The notes: generated by a model from the letters alone, not told the origin. 64,000 nucleotides of DNA from an uncultured Synechococcus sp. (GCA_913057985.1 CAJXPL010000006.1:36744-100743), one strand, 5' to 3'; shown: positions 47,253 to 56,754, counted from the stretch's first letter. Program-made: numbers and translations.

Positions 47253-47330
47253 CGCGGCGTAACGAACACCAGCCTTGAGCAAGGCGCTGGCCGGCGCGCT
47301 CCCTACGGTCCCAACAACAGCAGCACCAAC

Positions 47331-47492
47331 GTGGAGAGCCGCAACGACATCGCCACTCAGCTCTGCGTTGCCTGCCTGGGTGCCGGCGTGATCACGACCA
47401 TGGCCGTCGCCCAGGGGCAAAGCCCCCTCACCGCCCTTGGCATCACCCTGTTCTCGGGCATCGCGGCGGTGATGGTCGGCCAGGTGCTCTGA
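47331..47492 (+). CDS. small one- to two-helix membrane protein, 53 aa
   Basis: GTG 47331 to TGA 47492. The sequence starts VESRNDIATQLCVACLG and continues as two hydrophobic runs, AGVITTMAVAQGQSPL and LGITLFSGIAAVMVGQVL. It lies 78 bp after the ATPase stop and 42 bp before serS on the same strand. Conserved small proteins of this type occur here in related Synechococcus (recall, not checked). Confidence 0.55.
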   Translation: MESRNDIATQLCVACLGAGVITTMAVAQGQSPLTALGITLFSGIAAVMVGQVL

Positions 47493-47534
47493 AACGGACT
47501 GCCATAGGCTGCCGGCGCTGACGCCCCTGAAACC

Positions 47535-48812
47535 GTGCTCGATCAGCGCCTTGTGCGTGACAACCCCGAAACGATCGCCCAGCAACTGGGGCGTCGAGGA
47601 AAGGCTGTTGATCTCACCAAACTGCAGTTGATTGCCCAGCAGCAGCGCGATCTGGAGCAACAACGCAGCAACCTGCAGGCGGAAGGAAACCGGATCGGCA
47701 AGGAAGTCGGCCAACGCATCAAGTCGGGCGCTGATCCCAAGGGCGACGAGGTCGCCGAACTCCGCCAACAGGGCAATGCCATCAAGCAGAAGGTGGCGGT
47801 GCTGGAGGAGGAGGAAAAGCAGCTCTCCAGTGAGCTCAAGCAGCAGCTGCTGGGTTTCCCCAACCTCCCTTCAGAGGCCTGCCCTGATGGGCGCAGCGAA
47901 GACGACAACGTTGAAGTGCGCCGCTGGGGAACCCCCCGGGTTGATGACAGCCTCGACGAGCACTGGCAGATCGCTGAGCGGTTACAGCTGTTCGACACCG
48001 AGCGCTCCGTCCGCATCGCGCAGAGCCGTTTTGTCACGCTGATGGGCCAGGGGGCACGCCTGGAGCGTGGCCTGATCAATTTCATGCTCGACCTCCACAC
48101 GAGCAAGGGCTACCGCGAGGTGCTGCCCCCTGTGCTGGTGAACAGCGCCAGCCTCACCGGATCGGGACAACTGCCCAAGTTCGCCGAGGAAAGCTTCCGT
48201 TGCGCGGAGGACGACCTCTGGCTGACACCGACCGCGGAGGTGCCCGTGACCTCCCTGCACCGGGACGAAATCATCCCGGCAGATCAACTGCCCCTTCGCT
48301 ACGCCGCCTACAGCCCCTGCTTCCGCCGTGAGGCCGGCAGCTACGGCCGCGACACCCGTGGCCTGATCCGCCTGCACCAATTCAACAAGGTGGAGCTGTA
48401 CTGGTTTGTGCACCCCGATCACTCCGACGAGGCGCACCAACAGATCACGGCCGATGCAGAGGCCGTGCTTCAGGCGCTGGAGCTTCCCTATCGGGTCTTG
48501 GACCTCTGCACCGCCGACCTCGGCTTTTCCGCCCGCCGGACCTACGACCTTGAGGTCTGGCTGCCGGGGGCGGGGGCCTACCGGGAAATCTCCAGTTGCA
48601 GCGTCTGTGGCGATTTCCAGGCGCGACGGTCCTCCATCCGCACCAAGGAAGGCAAGGCCACAAAGTTGGTTCACACCCTGAATGGCAGTGGCCTGGCCGT
48701 CGGCAGAACCATGGCGGCCCTGTTGGAGAACGGCCAACAGCCCGACGGCAGCGTCCTGCTGCCCAAAGCGCTGGTGCCCTACGTCGGCCGCGAGCGACTC
48801 CAGCCAGAATGA
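47535..48812 (+). CDS. serS: seryl-tRNA synthetase
   Basis: A 425-aa class II synthetase. N-terminal coiled-coil arm about 30-100 ([20 protein letters not shown]), then motif 2 [21 protein letters not shown] and motif 3 [36 protein letters not shown] is also family-specific. GTG start, standard length. Confidence 0.97.
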   Translation: MLDQRLVRDNPETIAQQLGRRGKAVDLTKLQLIAQQQRDLEQQRSNLQAEGNRIGKEVGQRIKSGADPKGDEVAELRQQGNAIKQKVAVLEEEEKQLSSELKQQLLGFPNLPSEACPDGRSEDDNVEVRRWGTPRVDDSLDEHWQIAERLQLFDTERSVRIAQSRFVTLMGQGARLERGLINFMLDLHTSKGYREVLPPVLVNSASLTGSGQLPKFAEESFRCAEDDLWLTPTAEVPVTSLHRDEIIPADQLPLRYAAYSPCFRREAGSYGRDTRGLIRLHQFNKVELYWFVHPDHSDEAHQQITADAEAVLQALELPYRVLDLCTADLGFSARRTYDLEVWLPGAGAYREISSCSVCGDFQARRSSIRTKEGKATKLVHTLNGSGLAVGRTMAALLENGQQPDGSVLLPKALVPYVGRERLQPE

Positions 48813-48836
48813 TCCGACTGGAATCCTGACGGACAT

Positions 48837-49919
48837 ATGAACGTGTTGGCCGCCCTTCTGGTGCTCGCCCTGCTGATCGTGGTGCATGAGGCCGGCCATT
48901 TCCTCGCTGCCACGCTCCAGGGCATCCGCGTCAGCGGTTTTTCCATTGGCTTTGGCCCGGCCCTGATCAAGCGGCAACGGCGTGGGGTGACCTACGCCCT
49001 GCGGCTGCTGCCCCTGGGTGGTTTCGTCGCCTTCCCTGACGACGATGAGGAGAGCACGATCCCGGCTGATGATCCGGATCTGCTGCGCAACCGGCCCATC
49101 CCCCAGCAAGCCCTGGTGGTGGCTGCAGGGGTGTTGGCCAACCTGGCCTTGGCACTGGTGGTGCTGTTCGCTCAGGCAGCGTTTGTCGGCGTTCCCGCCG
49201 CGCCGGATCCAGGGGTTCTTGTGGTGCAGGTGCAACCGGGTGGCGCTGCCGCCCGCTCCGGGCTTCGTGCCGGTGACCAGATCCTCAGCCTGAATGCCCA
49301 ACCCCTTGCTGCAGGACAACGGGGCGTTGAAGCGATGGTTCGGGATGTGAAAGCAGCACCCGAGCGAGCCATCCGTGTGGAGCGAAAGCGAGGAGACGAG
49401 ACGTCCACCCTTGAACTCATCCCCGACGATCAAGAGGGCACAGGAAAAATCGGCGCCCAGCTGCAGGCCAACATCAGTGGGGAGATGCGCCCCGTGCGCA
49501 ATCCCGGTGAACTGGTGCTCACCACCGGCACGCAATTCAGCCAAATGCTGCAGCAAACCGTGCGTGGCTACGCCGGCCTCCTGACCAACTTCCGCGCCAC
49601 GGCGGGGCAGGTGAGTGGCCCCGTCAAGATCGTTGAGATGGGCGCTCAGCTCAGCCAGCAGGGGGGATCAGGCTTGGTGCTCTTCTCAGCCCTGATCTCC
49701 ATCAATCTGGCGGTGCTCAATTCGTTGCCGCTGCCGCTGCTCGATGGCTGGCAAATGATGATGCTGGCGATTCAATCCGTTCGGGGGCGTCCGGTATCCG
49801 AACGGATTCAAATGGCCTTCGTGCAATCCGGTTTTCTTTTGTTGGTGGGGCTCACGCTTGTGCTGATCGTGCGTGACACCAGCCAGCTGCCGGTGGTCCA
49901 GCAATTGATGGGTCGCTAG
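48837..49919 (+). CDS. rseP: site-2 metalloprotease RseP
   Basis: A 360-aa intramembrane protease. First helix has the zinc motif LLIVVHEAGHFLAATLQG (HExGH); one PDZ domain about 120-190 with GSAARSGLRAGD-like GGAAARSGLRAGDQILSLN; final helices contain LNSLPLPLLDGWQMM (third zinc ligand). Cleaves anti-sigma factors and signal-peptide remnants. Overlaps nothing; 24 bp after serS. Confidence 0.93.
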   Translation: MNVLAALLVLALLIVVHEAGHFLAATLQGIRVSGFSIGFGPALIKRQRRGVTYALRLLPLGGFVAFPDDDEESTIPADDPDLLRNRPIPQQALVVAAGVLANLALALVVLFAQAAFVGVPAAPDPGVLVVQVQPGGAAARSGLRAGDQILSLNAQPLAAGQRGVEAMVRDVKAAPERAIRVERKRGDETSTLELIPDDQEGTGKIGAQLQANISGEMRPVRNPGELVLTTGTQFSQMLQQTVRGYAGLLTNFRATAGQVSGPVKIVEMGAQLSQQGGSGLVLFSALISINLAVLNSLPLPLLDGWQMMMLAIQSVRGRPVSERIQMAFVQSGFLLLVGLTLVLIVRDTSQLPVVQQLMGR

Positions 49920-49976
49920 GAGGGTGATGGCGCCCATGTATCGTTAACGATTCGTTCACTCGCTGCCCTCAGCTGC

Positions 49977-50279
49977 ATGGCCAAGAAGTCGATGATCGCT
50001 CGCGATGTGAAGCGCAAGAAAACGGTTGAGCGCTATGCGGCCAAGCGCGCAGCACTGATGGCAGCCTTCAACGCAGCCGAAGATCCGATGGATCGCCTGG
50101 AGATCCATCGCAAGATCCAGGCTCTGCCCCGCAACAGCGCACGCATCCGCGTGCGCAACCGCTGCTGGGCAACCGGCAAGCCCCGCGGCGTCTATCGCGA
50201 TTTCGGTCTCTGCCGTAACCAGCTGCGTGAGCGCGCCCACAAAGGTGAACTGCCCGGCGTGGTCAAGTCCAGCTGGTGA
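49977..50279 (+). CDS. rpsN: 30S ribosomal protein S14
   Basis: A 100-aa protein starting [20 protein letters not shown] and ending with [20 protein letters not shown]. The latter is the conserved S14 block; it is the zinc-independent (C-minus) form without a CxxC pair. Followed by a strong terminator. Confidence 0.97.
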   Translation: MAKKSMIARDVKRKKTVERYAAKRAALMAAFNAAEDPMDRLEIHRKIQALPRNSARIRVRNRCWATGKPRGVYRDFGLCRNQLRERAHKGELPGVVKSSW

Positions 50280-50305
50280 TCAGCTCGTCGCCACGGCGTC
50301 GTGAG

Positions 50306-50330
50306 GGGGAGGCTTGGCCTCCCCTTTCTT
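50306..50330 (+). terminator. rho-independent terminator after rpsN
   Basis: An 8-bp perfect stem, GGGGAGGC with GCCTCCCC and a TTG loop, then TTTCTT. It separates rpsN from pnp, whose GTG is 56 bases further on. Confidence 0.85.
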
Positions 50331-50386
50331 GTGAAGAGCAGCCATGAAATGTCAGACTTGGGATTGACAAAAGGACATAAGACGTC

Positions 50387-52552
50387 GTGCAAGGACAAAC
50401 CCAGTCGATCTCCTTTGACGGACGCGAGATTCGACTGACCACCGGGCGCTTCGCCCCTCAGGCGGGAGGATCCGTCTTGGTGGAGTGTGGCGACACCGCC
50501 GTGCTTGTGACCGCAACCCGTTCAGGCGGACGAGAAGGCATTGATTTCCTGCCGCTGATCTGCGATTACGAGGAGCGGCTTTATGCAGCTGGCCGCATTC
50601 CCGGCAGCTACATGCGTCGTGAGAGCCGCCCCCCCGAACGGGCCACGCTCACGGCCCGACTGATTGACCGCCCGATGCGGCCACTGTTCCCCAGCTGGCT
50701 TCGTGACGACCTGCAGGTGGTGGCCACCTGCCTGTCCCTTGATGAGCGGGTCCCCGCCGATGTTCTTGCAGTGACGGGTGCATCGATTGCCACGTTGCTG
50801 GCGGGCATCCCCTTCAACGGCCCGATGGCCGCCGTGCGGGTGGGACTGCTCGGGGATGACTTCGTGCTCAACCCGAGTTATCGGGAGATCGAACGGGGTG
50901 ATCTGGACCTGGTGGTCGCCGGCACCCCTGACGGCGTGGTGATGGTTGAGGCCGGCGCCAACCAACTGCCCGAGCAAGACGTGATCGAGGCGATTGATTT
51001 CGGCTACGAAGCGATCTGCGAACTGATCAAGGCACAGGAACAGCTGCTGAAGGATCTGGGCATCACCCAGGTGAAGCCGGAGAAGCCGGAGGAAGACAGC
51101 ACGGTGCCGGCCTATCTCGAGAAGCAGTGCACCAAGGCGATCAGCGCTGTACTCAGCAAGTTTGATCAGAGCAAGGACGAGCGGGACACAGCCCTGGAAA
51201 CCGTGAAGGGCGAGGTGTCCGAGACCATCGCAGGTCTCAAGGACGACCACGCCGTTCGCCAAGCCCTGGCCAGCAGCCCGAAACTGCTCGGCAACAGCTT
51301 CAAGGCGCTGACCAAGAAGTTGATGCGCCAGCAGATTCTCAAAGACGGCAAGCGTGTAGATGGACGCGGCCTCGACGAGGTTCGCCAGATCAGCGCCATG
51401 GCCGGCGTCCTGCCGCGCCGGGTGCATGGTTCTGGTCTGTTCCAACGCGGACTCACCCAGGTGCTCTCCACCGCAACCCTGGGCACCCCCAGCGATGCTC
51501 AGGAGATGGACGATCTCCATCCCAACACCGAGAAGCTGTACCTGCACCACTACAACTTCCCGCCCTACTCCGTCGGTGAAACGCGGCCGATGCGCTCCCC
51601 CGGTCGTCGTGAGATCGGCCATGGCGCCCTGGCCGAACGCGCCATTCTTCCGGTGCTTCCCGAGAAGGACACCTTCCCCTACGTGGTGCGCGTGGTGAGC
51701 GAAGTGCTCAGCTCCAATGGCTCCACCTCGATGGGTTCCGTCTGCGGCAGCACCCTCTCGCTGATGGATGCCGGTGTGCCGCTGAAGGCTCCGGTGAGTG
51801 GCGCAGCCATGGGTTTGATCAAAGAGGGCGATGAGGTGCGGATCCTCACGGACATCCAGGGCATCGAGGACTTCCTCGGCGACATGGACTTCAAGGTGGC
51901 CGGCAGCGAGAAGGGCATCACCGCCCTTCAGATGGACATGAAGATCACCGGCCTCTCGGTGAAGACGGTGGCTGAAGCCGTCAACCAGGCACGTCCGGCA
52001 CGGCTCCACATCCTCGAGAAGATGCTCGAGGCGATCGACACCCCGCGGGACAACCTGTCTCCCCATGCCCCACGTCTGCTCAGCTTCCGGATTGATCCAG
52101 AGCTGATCGGCACCGTGATTGGCCCCGGCGGACGCACGATCAAGGGCATCACCGAGCGCACCAACACCAAGATCGACATCGAGGACGGCGGCATCGTGAC
52201 CATCGCTTCCCACGATGGTGCTGCAGCTGAAGAAGCCCAGAAGATCATCGAAGGCCTGACCCGTAAGGTCAACGAAGGCGAAGTGTTCTCTGGGGCGATC
52301 ACCCGGATCATCCCGATCGGCGCCTTCGTGGAGATCCTCCCTGGCAAGGAAGGCATGATTCACATCTCGCAGCTTTCCGAAGCTCGCGTCGAGAAGGTGG
52401 AAGACGTGGTGAAGGTGGGTGACGAGGTGACCGTGCGGGTGCGCGAAATCGACAACCGCGGCCGCATCAACCTCACCCTGCGGGGCGTGCCCCAGGCCGG
52501 CGACGCCGCCGAAGTGGAGCCTCAGCCCACCCCGGTGGCACCGCTCAGCTGA
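50387..52552 (+). CDS. pnp: polyribonucleotide nucleotidyltransferase
   Basis: A 721-aa PNPase: 3'-to-5' phosphorolytic exoribonuclease of the degradosome. Two RNase PH domains ([15 protein letters not shown] region [19 protein letters not shown], and the second with [25 protein letters not shown]), the KH domain [20 protein letters not shown], and an S1 domain [21 protein letters not shown] ending GRINLTLRG. Starts with GTG; a short tail is Pro-rich. Confidence 0.97.
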   Translation: MQGQTQSISFDGREIRLTTGRFAPQAGGSVLVECGDTAVLVTATRSGGREGIDFLPLICDYEERLYAAGRIPGSYMRRESRPPERATLTARLIDRPMRPLFPSWLRDDLQVVATCLSLDERVPADVLAVTGASIATLLAGIPFNGPMAAVRVGLLGDDFVLNPSYREIERGDLDLVVAGTPDGVVMVEAGANQLPEQDVIEAIDFGYEAICELIKAQEQLLKDLGITQVKPEKPEEDSTVPAYLEKQCTKAISAVLSKFDQSKDERDTALETVKGEVSETIAGLKDDHAVRQALASSPKLLGNSFKALTKKLMRQQILKDGKRVDGRGLDEVRQISAMAGVLPRRVHGSGLFQRGLTQVLSTATLGTPSDAQEMDDLHPNTEKLYLHHYNFPPYSVGETRPMRSPGRREIGHGALAERAILPVLPEKDTFPYVVRVVSEVLSSNGSTSMGSVCGSTLSLMDAGVPLKAPVSGAAMGLIKEGDEVRILTDIQGIEDFLGDMDFKVAGSEKGITALQMDMKITGLSVKTVAEAVNQARPARLHILEKMLEAIDTPRDNLSPHAPRLLSFRIDPELIGTVIGPGGRTIKGITERTNTKIDIEDGGIVTIASHDGAAAEEAQKIIEGLTRKVNEGEVFSGAITRIIPIGAFVEILPGKEGMIHISQLSEARVEKVEDVVKVGDEVTVRVREIDNRGRINLTLRGVPQAGDAAEVEPQPTPVAPLS

Positions 52553-52559
52553 TCAGGTC

Positions 52560-53477
52560 TCAGACCTGAAAGCCGGGATCGATCTCGGCCATGGCCCGCG
52601 TCGCACGCTCTCCGAGCTCGGCGTGGGCTTTCCCATGGCTGGCGATCAGACAACCGGCCTGACGCACATCGCCGGTGTTGTAGGTGAGGTCGGCCTGATC
52701 GGCATGGGTGAAGCGTCCACCGGCCGCCAGCAGCACCGCCTCTGGAGCCGCCATGTCCCAATCCTTGGGGGCGCTTTTACCGGAGAGGGAAACGTAGAGG
52801 TCGGTTTCGCCTCTCAGAATCGTGGCCACCTTGAAGCCAACGCTGCCCACGGCTTTGGAACCGCCGAGCTCGAGGGAATCAATCAGCTTTACGAGTCGGT
52901 CGTCGCGGTGGCTGCGGCTGGCCACCAAGATCAGATCTGAAACCTCGGTTCTGTCGCTGAAGCGAACCGGCGACCGCTCACCCTGACGGTCTTCGCACCA
53001 GGCACCTTCACCAACAATGCCGATCCAAAGTTCATCGGCTTCCGGCAGCAGCACAACACCAATCACCGGCCGCTTGTCGCGCACCAGAGCCAGATGAACG
53101 GCGTATTCGCCTGTGCCCTGCAAGAAATCCTTGGTGCCATCCAGGGGATCGAGAATCCACAACCACTCCGCCGGCAGCGGTTGACCTTCAGTGAGCTGCT
53201 CCTTGGCGGTCTCCTCACTCAGCAGCGTCCAGTCGGCATCGGGGAACGCGGAGGACAGCCCATCCAGCAACCACTTGTTCACGGCCAGGTCAGCCGCAGA
53301 CACGGGGCCCTCTCCACCTTCATCAACACTCAAGGCCTTGGGAAAACCATGCGGGGGCTGCTCGCCGCGGGCATAGGCCCGCAAAATATCGGCGGCGCCC
53401 CAACTCAGGCGACGCAGTTCCGTCAGCAGCGCCTCCTGGTTCACGCCAGCGGGGAGGACAGCAGAGCTGGGCATCAT
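52560..53477 (-). CDS. cysQ: 3'(2'),5'-bisphosphate nucleotidase CysQ-like
   Basis: A 305-aa inositol-monophosphatase-family enzyme that removes 3'-phosphate from PAP, so sulfotransferases and PAPS reductase are not inhibited. Metal motifs: LSEETAKEQ region and WILDPLDGTKDFLQGTGEYAVH; C-terminal APKDWDMAAPEAVLLAAGG binds metal and substrate. Starts ATG 53477 or 53474. Ends 8 bp after pnp, convergent, with a small palindrome at 52554-52568 between them. Confidence 0.9.
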   Translation of the reverse strand: MMPSSAVLPAGVNQEALLTELRRLSWGAADILRAYARGEQPPHGFPKALSVDEGGEGPVSAADLAVNKWLLDGLSSAFPDADWTLLSEETAKEQLTEGQPLPAEWLWILDPLDGTKDFLQGTGEYAVHLALVRDKRPVIGVVLLPEADELWIGIVGEGAWCEDRQGERSPVRFSDRTEVSDLILVASRSHRDDRLVKLIDSLELGGSKAVGSVGFKVATILRGETDLYVSLSGKSAPKDWDMAAPEAVLLAAGGRFTHADQADLTYNTGDVRQAGCLIASHGKAHAELGERATRAMAEIDPGFQV

Positions 53478-53503
53478 GATCAACAGAGGCGCTCGCCATT
53501 GTG

Positions 53504-54361
53504 ATGCAGCGGGATGAACCAAGCGGCGGCAGCCTCTATCTGGTGGGAACCCCCATTGGTCACCTGGGGGACCTGTCGCCACGAGCCCGCGATTTGCTCC
53601 GCAGCGTGGATGTGATCGCCTGTGAAGACACCCGCCACAGCGGACAGCTGCTCAGCAGTCTTGGAGCCGGCGGCCGAAAGCTGTCGTTTCATCAGCACAA
53701 CACCCGCTCCCGCTTGCCCCAACTGCTGGAGCTGCTGGCGGAGGGGCAAAGCCTGGCTGTGATCAGTGATGCCGGACTGCCGGGCATCAGCGACCCCGGT
53801 GAAGAGCTGGTGACCGCCGCGCACCAGGCTGGCCATCCCGTGATCTGCATCCCTGGCCCCTGCGCCGCCACCACCGCTCTGGTGAGCAGCGGCTTGCCCA
53901 GCGGCCGCTTCTGCTTCGAAGGATTTCTGCCGACCAAAGGCAAGGAGCGGCGGGCACGCCTGGAAGCCATCAGCAACGAACCCCGCACCACCGTGCTCTA
54001 CGAAGCGCCGCACCGCCTGATCACACTGCTCGAAGAACTGGAGCATCACTGCGGCGGCAGCCGTCCCCTGCAGGTGGCACGGGAACTGACCAAACGCCAC
54101 GAAGAACAGGTGGGGCCAACGGTGGAGCATGCCCTGCTGCACTTTCAGCAGCACCCGCCCCAGGGGGAATGCACGGTTGTGCTGGGGGGAGCAGCGCCGG
54201 CAGAAACGGAAGAACCCGACGACGATGACCTGATCAGGCAACTGCAGGCGTTGCAAAACGAGGGTGCAAGCGCCAGCGACGCCGCGCGGCAACTGGCCCA
54301 GACCACAGGGCTGTCCAGGCGAAAGCTCTATGCCCTCTTGCACCAGGGCACGTCAAACTGA
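53504..54361 (+). CDS. rsmI: 16S rRNA 2'-O-methyltransferase RsmI
   Basis: A 285-aa SAM-dependent enzyme that methylates C1402 of 16S rRNA. Tetrapyrrole methylase fold: LYLVGTPIGHLGDLSPRAR, the signature ACEDTRHSGQLL, and VISDAGLPGISDPGEELV, then IPGPCAATTALVSSGLP. ATG 53504 directly follows an in-frame GTG at 53501. Divergent from cysQ across about 25 bp. C-terminal HTH-like helix (DAARQLAQTTGLSRRKLY) is typical of RsmI. Confidence 0.94.
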   Translation: MQRDEPSGGSLYLVGTPIGHLGDLSPRARDLLRSVDVIACEDTRHSGQLLSSLGAGGRKLSFHQHNTRSRLPQLLELLAEGQSLAVISDAGLPGISDPGEELVTAAHQAGHPVICIPGPCAATTALVSSGLPSGRFCFEGFLPTKGKERRARLEAISNEPRTTVLYEAPHRLITLLEELEHHCGGSRPLQVARELTKRHEEQVGPTVEHALLHFQQHPPQGECTVVLGGAAPAETEEPDDDDLIRQLQALQNEGASASDAARQLAQTTGLSRRKLYALLHQGTSN

Positions 54362-54380
54362 GCCCGTCGACGGTTGTGCT

Positions 54381-54617
54381 GTGTTGATTCGCCTTCGTCT
54401 TCTGCTGATCAGCCTTGGCGGTGGCCTGCTGCTGCTGCTGCTCCTCTGCCTTGGCGCCCAGAACCTTCAGGATCGCCACGCGCTCCAGCTCGGAGGGCAA
54501 CGATCCGTGCCGCTTCCCACGGGATTTCTCGTGGGCATTGCTCTGGTGATCGGCGTGATCAGTGGCGGGACCGCGACGGCCGTTTTGCTTCCCGACCAAC
54601 GCGATCGCTTCGATTAA
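54381..54617 (+). CDS. small two-helix membrane protein, 78 aa
   Basis: GTG 54381. Two membrane helices, LLISLGGGLLLLLLLCLGAQ and FLVGIALVIGVISGGTATAV, with a short soluble loop and an acidic end. It resembles LapA-like envelope proteins of picocyanobacteria. Twenty bases after rsmI; probably co-transcribed. Confidence 0.65.
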   Translation: MLIRLRLLLISLGGGLLLLLLLCLGAQNLQDRHALQLGGQRSVPLPTGFLVGIALVIGVISGGTATAVLLPDQRDRFD

Positions 54618-54650
54618 GAGCAATCAGGTAAGAGCAATCAGCGGCGCTGC

Positions 54651-55361
54651 TCAGGCATCCAGCGCAATCAAGGTTCCGTCCAACACCAGTCGTGTAATAC
54701 CCCGGGCCAACAGGTAACTGCTGGTGCGCTGAAACACAGCCGTATCGGGAACCTTGATCACCCGCTGACTCCGCCCGCACTGGCGCTTGGCCGCGCGGGG
54801 GCTGGCAAAGAGGCACAACCCCTGCCGTTCCTGCTCGGCATCGTCGAGGAGGCCCAACTCGGGGAACTCCTTGAGGGGGCGCGCATCCAGCTCAACCACC
54901 TTGTCGACCAGCATGTAGGCGCTGTCCGGCAGCAGGTCGACACTGAACGGTTGGGCTTGATTCAGTGGACGATCACTGAGATTTCCCACGCCAAGCAGGG
55001 GAACAAGCTCCGTGAACGTTTCAACGCTGCCGTTGTCATCGTCTTCGGCGAGCTCCTCCTCAGAGTCTTCGCCGAAGTCATCCGCGTCATCCAGGGCCAG
55101 GCTGCTGTCGTCTGCCTTGAGGGAGTCAACTTCTGGTTCTTCCGGCTGAGTGACGGTTGGCGTAGGAGGAGTGGCCAACCCTTTTTGCCTGCTGGCCTTT
55201 AGCGCGGCATAAGCATCAGCTGGCAACAGTGCTTTCACCGTGCGACTCACGGTGTTGGGGCTGCAGCCAAAGGCCTCAGCCAAAGCTGATGTTGACTCGC
55301 CGGCCTTGTAACGACCGACCAGATCCTGCTTCTCGCTGTCGCTGAGACGACGCGGGGCCAT
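54651..55361 (-). CDS. HTH protein with acidic linker
   Basis: A 236-aa protein. N-terminal homeodomain-like HTH (DSEKQDLVGRYKAGESTSAL, then FGCSPNTVSRTVKALLP), an acidic linker (residues about 75-115), and a conserved C-terminal region (LLPDSAYMLVDKVVELDARPL, RSQRVIKVPDTAVFQRTSSYLLARGI is in pieces). Widespread in picocyanobacteria; a transcription regulator is likely. It faces the tRNA-Arg gene from the left; nothing suggests it belongs to the element. Confidence 0.65.
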   Translation of the reverse strand: MAPRRLSDSEKQDLVGRYKAGESTSALAEAFGCSPNTVSRTVKALLPADAYAALKASRQKGLATPPTPTVTQPEEPEVDSLKADDSSLALDDADDFGEDSEEELAEDDDNGSVETFTELVPLLGVGNLSDRPLNQAQPFSVDLLPDSAYMLVDKVVELDARPLKEFPELGLLDDAEQERQGLCLFASPRAAKRQCGRSQRVIKVPDTAVFQRTSSYLLARGITRLVLDGTLIALDA

Positions 55362-55450
55362 GGATGCCGATCAAGAGCCCATCACCTTAGGTGGCGCAAG
55401 GCTTCCAAATCCAGCCCGCCTCGAAGCAGCCTGCCAAGATGTGGTCGCTT

Positions 55451-55524
55451 GCTCCCTTAGCTCAGCTGGATAGAGCAACTGCCTTCTAAGCAGTCGGTCG
55501 ATGGTTCGAATCCATCAGGGGGCG
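55451..55524 (+). tRNA. tRNA-Arg (anticodon UCU)
   Basis: A 74-nt cloverleaf. Acceptor GCTCCCT pairs AGGGGGC with one GT pair; D stem GCTC/GAGC; anticodon stem ACTGC/GCAGT with loop CTTCTAA (anticodon TCT); T stem GATGG/CCATC with TTCGAAT loop; discriminator G, no encoded CCA. It stays complete at the left end because the element restores its 3' half, which is also the attL core. Confidence 0.95.
55480..55524 (+). repeat. attL core, 45-bp direct repeat (copy 1)
   Basis: Identical to 63417-63461 over all 45 bases, starting in the anticodon stem of tRNA-Arg and ending at its discriminator base. The bases just outside differ (C versus T on the left, C versus T on the right), which fixes the limits. 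Confidence 0.95.
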
Positions 55525-55536
55525 CTAGTCCTACCA

Positions 55537-55568
55537 ACGGTTCTCAGTGAAAGCTGGGAGCCGTTTTT
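55537..55568 (+). terminator. rho-independent terminator after tRNA-Arg (element-borne)
   Basis: An 11-bp stem (55537-55547 with 55554-55564, two GT pairs) with a six-base loop, then a T run 55564-55568. It lies inside the element, 13 bases from the tRNA end, so the element supplies a terminator for the tRNA that it split. Confidence 0.8.
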
Positions 55569-55575
55569 ATTTTGC

Positions 55576-55595
55576 GTGCTCAAACTGGTGCTCAA
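55576..55595 (+). repeat. left arm-type octamer pair (GTGCTCAA x2)
   Basis: GTGCTCAA at 55576 and 55588, a 12-base period, followed by AAACGG. The right end carries the same pair (63271 and 63283) with a different four-base spacer. Placed 52 bases inside attL. Candidate integrase or excisionase binding sites (inference). Confidence 0.7.
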
Positions 55596-55801
55596 AAACG
55601 GAGCCAAGTCGCAATTGTTCCGCCCGTTGTCGTCCCCGAAATGCCAGACCACCCTTTGCGGCGATGAATCTGATCCGTCCTGAAAATCCCCTGAGTGAGG
55701 GATGCGGTCTGCAAGACATCAGGCAACGATGAAGACATGACTCAGAAAAACTCCCCTGCCGTGTCTGCATCAACTACGTCGGTAACAACTGAGGACTGCC
55801 T

Positions 55802-56068
55802 GTGAAACTCCTCGACTCACCCATCTGGAAGTACGTCACAGCATTTGCATATGCCCTAGCCCTTGGTTCAGTCCCAGCCGTTTTCGTCAGCACTGCTGTC
55901 GTCGGCTTTGTTGGCAACTCGGTGTGTGACCAGCTCGCCCTTGAGTGGCCTCAAAGCATGAAGTGCGACGAGGCAGTCACAGCAACCCGCAACGACTTCA
56001 TCCCGTTCTTTTGGTTGGTCTTCACAGCACTGATTACCACCTACGCCATCAAAAACAGCAATGACTGA
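55802..56068 (+). CDS. two-helix membrane protein, element gene, unknown
   Basis: An 88-aa protein with GTG start. Hydrophobic helices at about 12-38 (AFAYALALGSVPAVFVSTAVVG) and 65-82 (FIPFFWLVFTALITTYAI), separated by a short loop with three cysteines (VCDQLALEWPQSMKC includes two). A 22-codon open frame from 55737 overlaps its start in the manner of a leader peptide. First gene of the rightward group, 10 bp ahead of the next. No family recognised. Confidence 0.6.
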   Translation: MKLLDSPIWKYVTAFAYALALGSVPAVFVSTAVVGFVGNSVCDQLALEWPQSMKCDEAVTATRNDFIPFFWLVFTALITTYAIKNSND

Positions 56069-56077
56069 GCTGATCGC

Positions 56078-56656
56078 ATGACTAGACCACAAATCCCAAC
56101 CCACTGGCATCCAGACACCTACGCCGTTGATGAGATCAATAAGGTGATCTGGAAGCAAGGCAGCCACGCCTTAGCACTAAATATCAAGCACAACGGTCAG
56201 CCTGTTCCTGGCTACACGACCAGCCTTTGCACCGCTGAAGAGCTTGTTGGGGTTAGGCACCGCATCAATCTTGAGAAGGCCAAGCGAGTAAGATCTGAAG
56301 GTGTTTTAGCCTCACGCATTCGAAAACCCATCGAAGACAAAGACAAACTGCTTTTGGAGTATCGGAGCCTTTGTAGCAATCACTTTTCAGGCGGAGAATT
56401 TAAGAAACCTTGGCTGACCACTGCGTTAGTCGGCGCACTGACTTTTGGTGGATTGTGGGAACTGGCACTAATCCTCGCAGTCATCAGGCTCTGGCTTGAG
56501 CATTACCAAGGTCGCGAGTGGGCACGCCTAGGAATAATTACAAGCCTGCTTGAAAGATGTGAGATGACCAATGAAGACTTAGCTCTTTCAGAAAAGCCTT
56601 TGACCAGCGCAGAAAAGAGGGAGCTTGATGCACTTAAAAAACTTTGGCAAGACTAA
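56078..56656 (+). CDS. element protein with membrane segments, 192 aa, unknown
   Basis: N-terminal 110 residues are soluble with conserved-looking aromatic residues (HWHPDTYAVDEINKVIW). A hydrophobic region follows (LTTALVGALTFGGLWELALILAVI), then a charged helical tail ending KKLWQD. It could be anchored as a membrane protein facing the cytoplasm. Possibly co-transcribed with the 88-aa protein. No homolog recalled. Confidence 0.6.
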   Translation: MTRPQIPTHWHPDTYAVDEINKVIWKQGSHALALNIKHNGQPVPGYTTSLCTAEELVGVRHRINLEKAKRVRSEGVLASRIRKPIEDKDKLLLEYRSLCSNHFSGGEFKKPWLTTALVGALTFGGLWELALILAVIRLWLEHYQGREWARLGIITSLLERCEMTNEDLALSEKPLTSAEKRELDALKKLWQD

Positions 56657-56727
56657 GGGTTAAGGACCACCGAAGCGGCCCTTACCTGCTACTGAGCCCG
56701 CTAGCCCACCGTAAGAACTAGCTGGTT

Positions 56728-56754
56728 TTATAATAACAAATTTGGCTATTATAA
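56728..56754. promoter_or_regulatory. AT-rich inverted repeat upstream of the tiny-gene operon
   Basis: TTATAATA and TATTATAA, 8-bp perfect arms around an 11-base spacer, about 28 bases before the next GTG. Both arms contain TATAAT-like hexamers (TATAAT, TATTAT), so a promoter is likely, and the symmetry could be an operator. Confidence 0.5.

Noticed and set aside
50522..52363. 613-aa antisense open frame inside pnp
   Set aside because: It is a GC-bias shadow of pnp with no recognised motifs; the same applies to the long antisense frames within serS/rseP (47982-49556), ndhB (27712-28566) and groEL2 (8291-9316).
55547..55732. 61-aa frame at the left end of the element
   Set aside because: Overlaps the terminator and arm repeats, has no overlap with neighbours and no motif; the region is more likely regulatory DNA.
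55737..55805. 22-codon leader peptide before the 88-aa gene
   Set aside because: Start and overlap with the next GTG look suggestive, but length and composition (Thr/Ser-rich) give no support beyond the overlap; kept only as a remark in the 88-aa gene entry.
56660..56690. Terminator after the 192-aa element gene
   Set aside because: The AAGG...CCTT arms have a mismatch and no T run; too weak to call.
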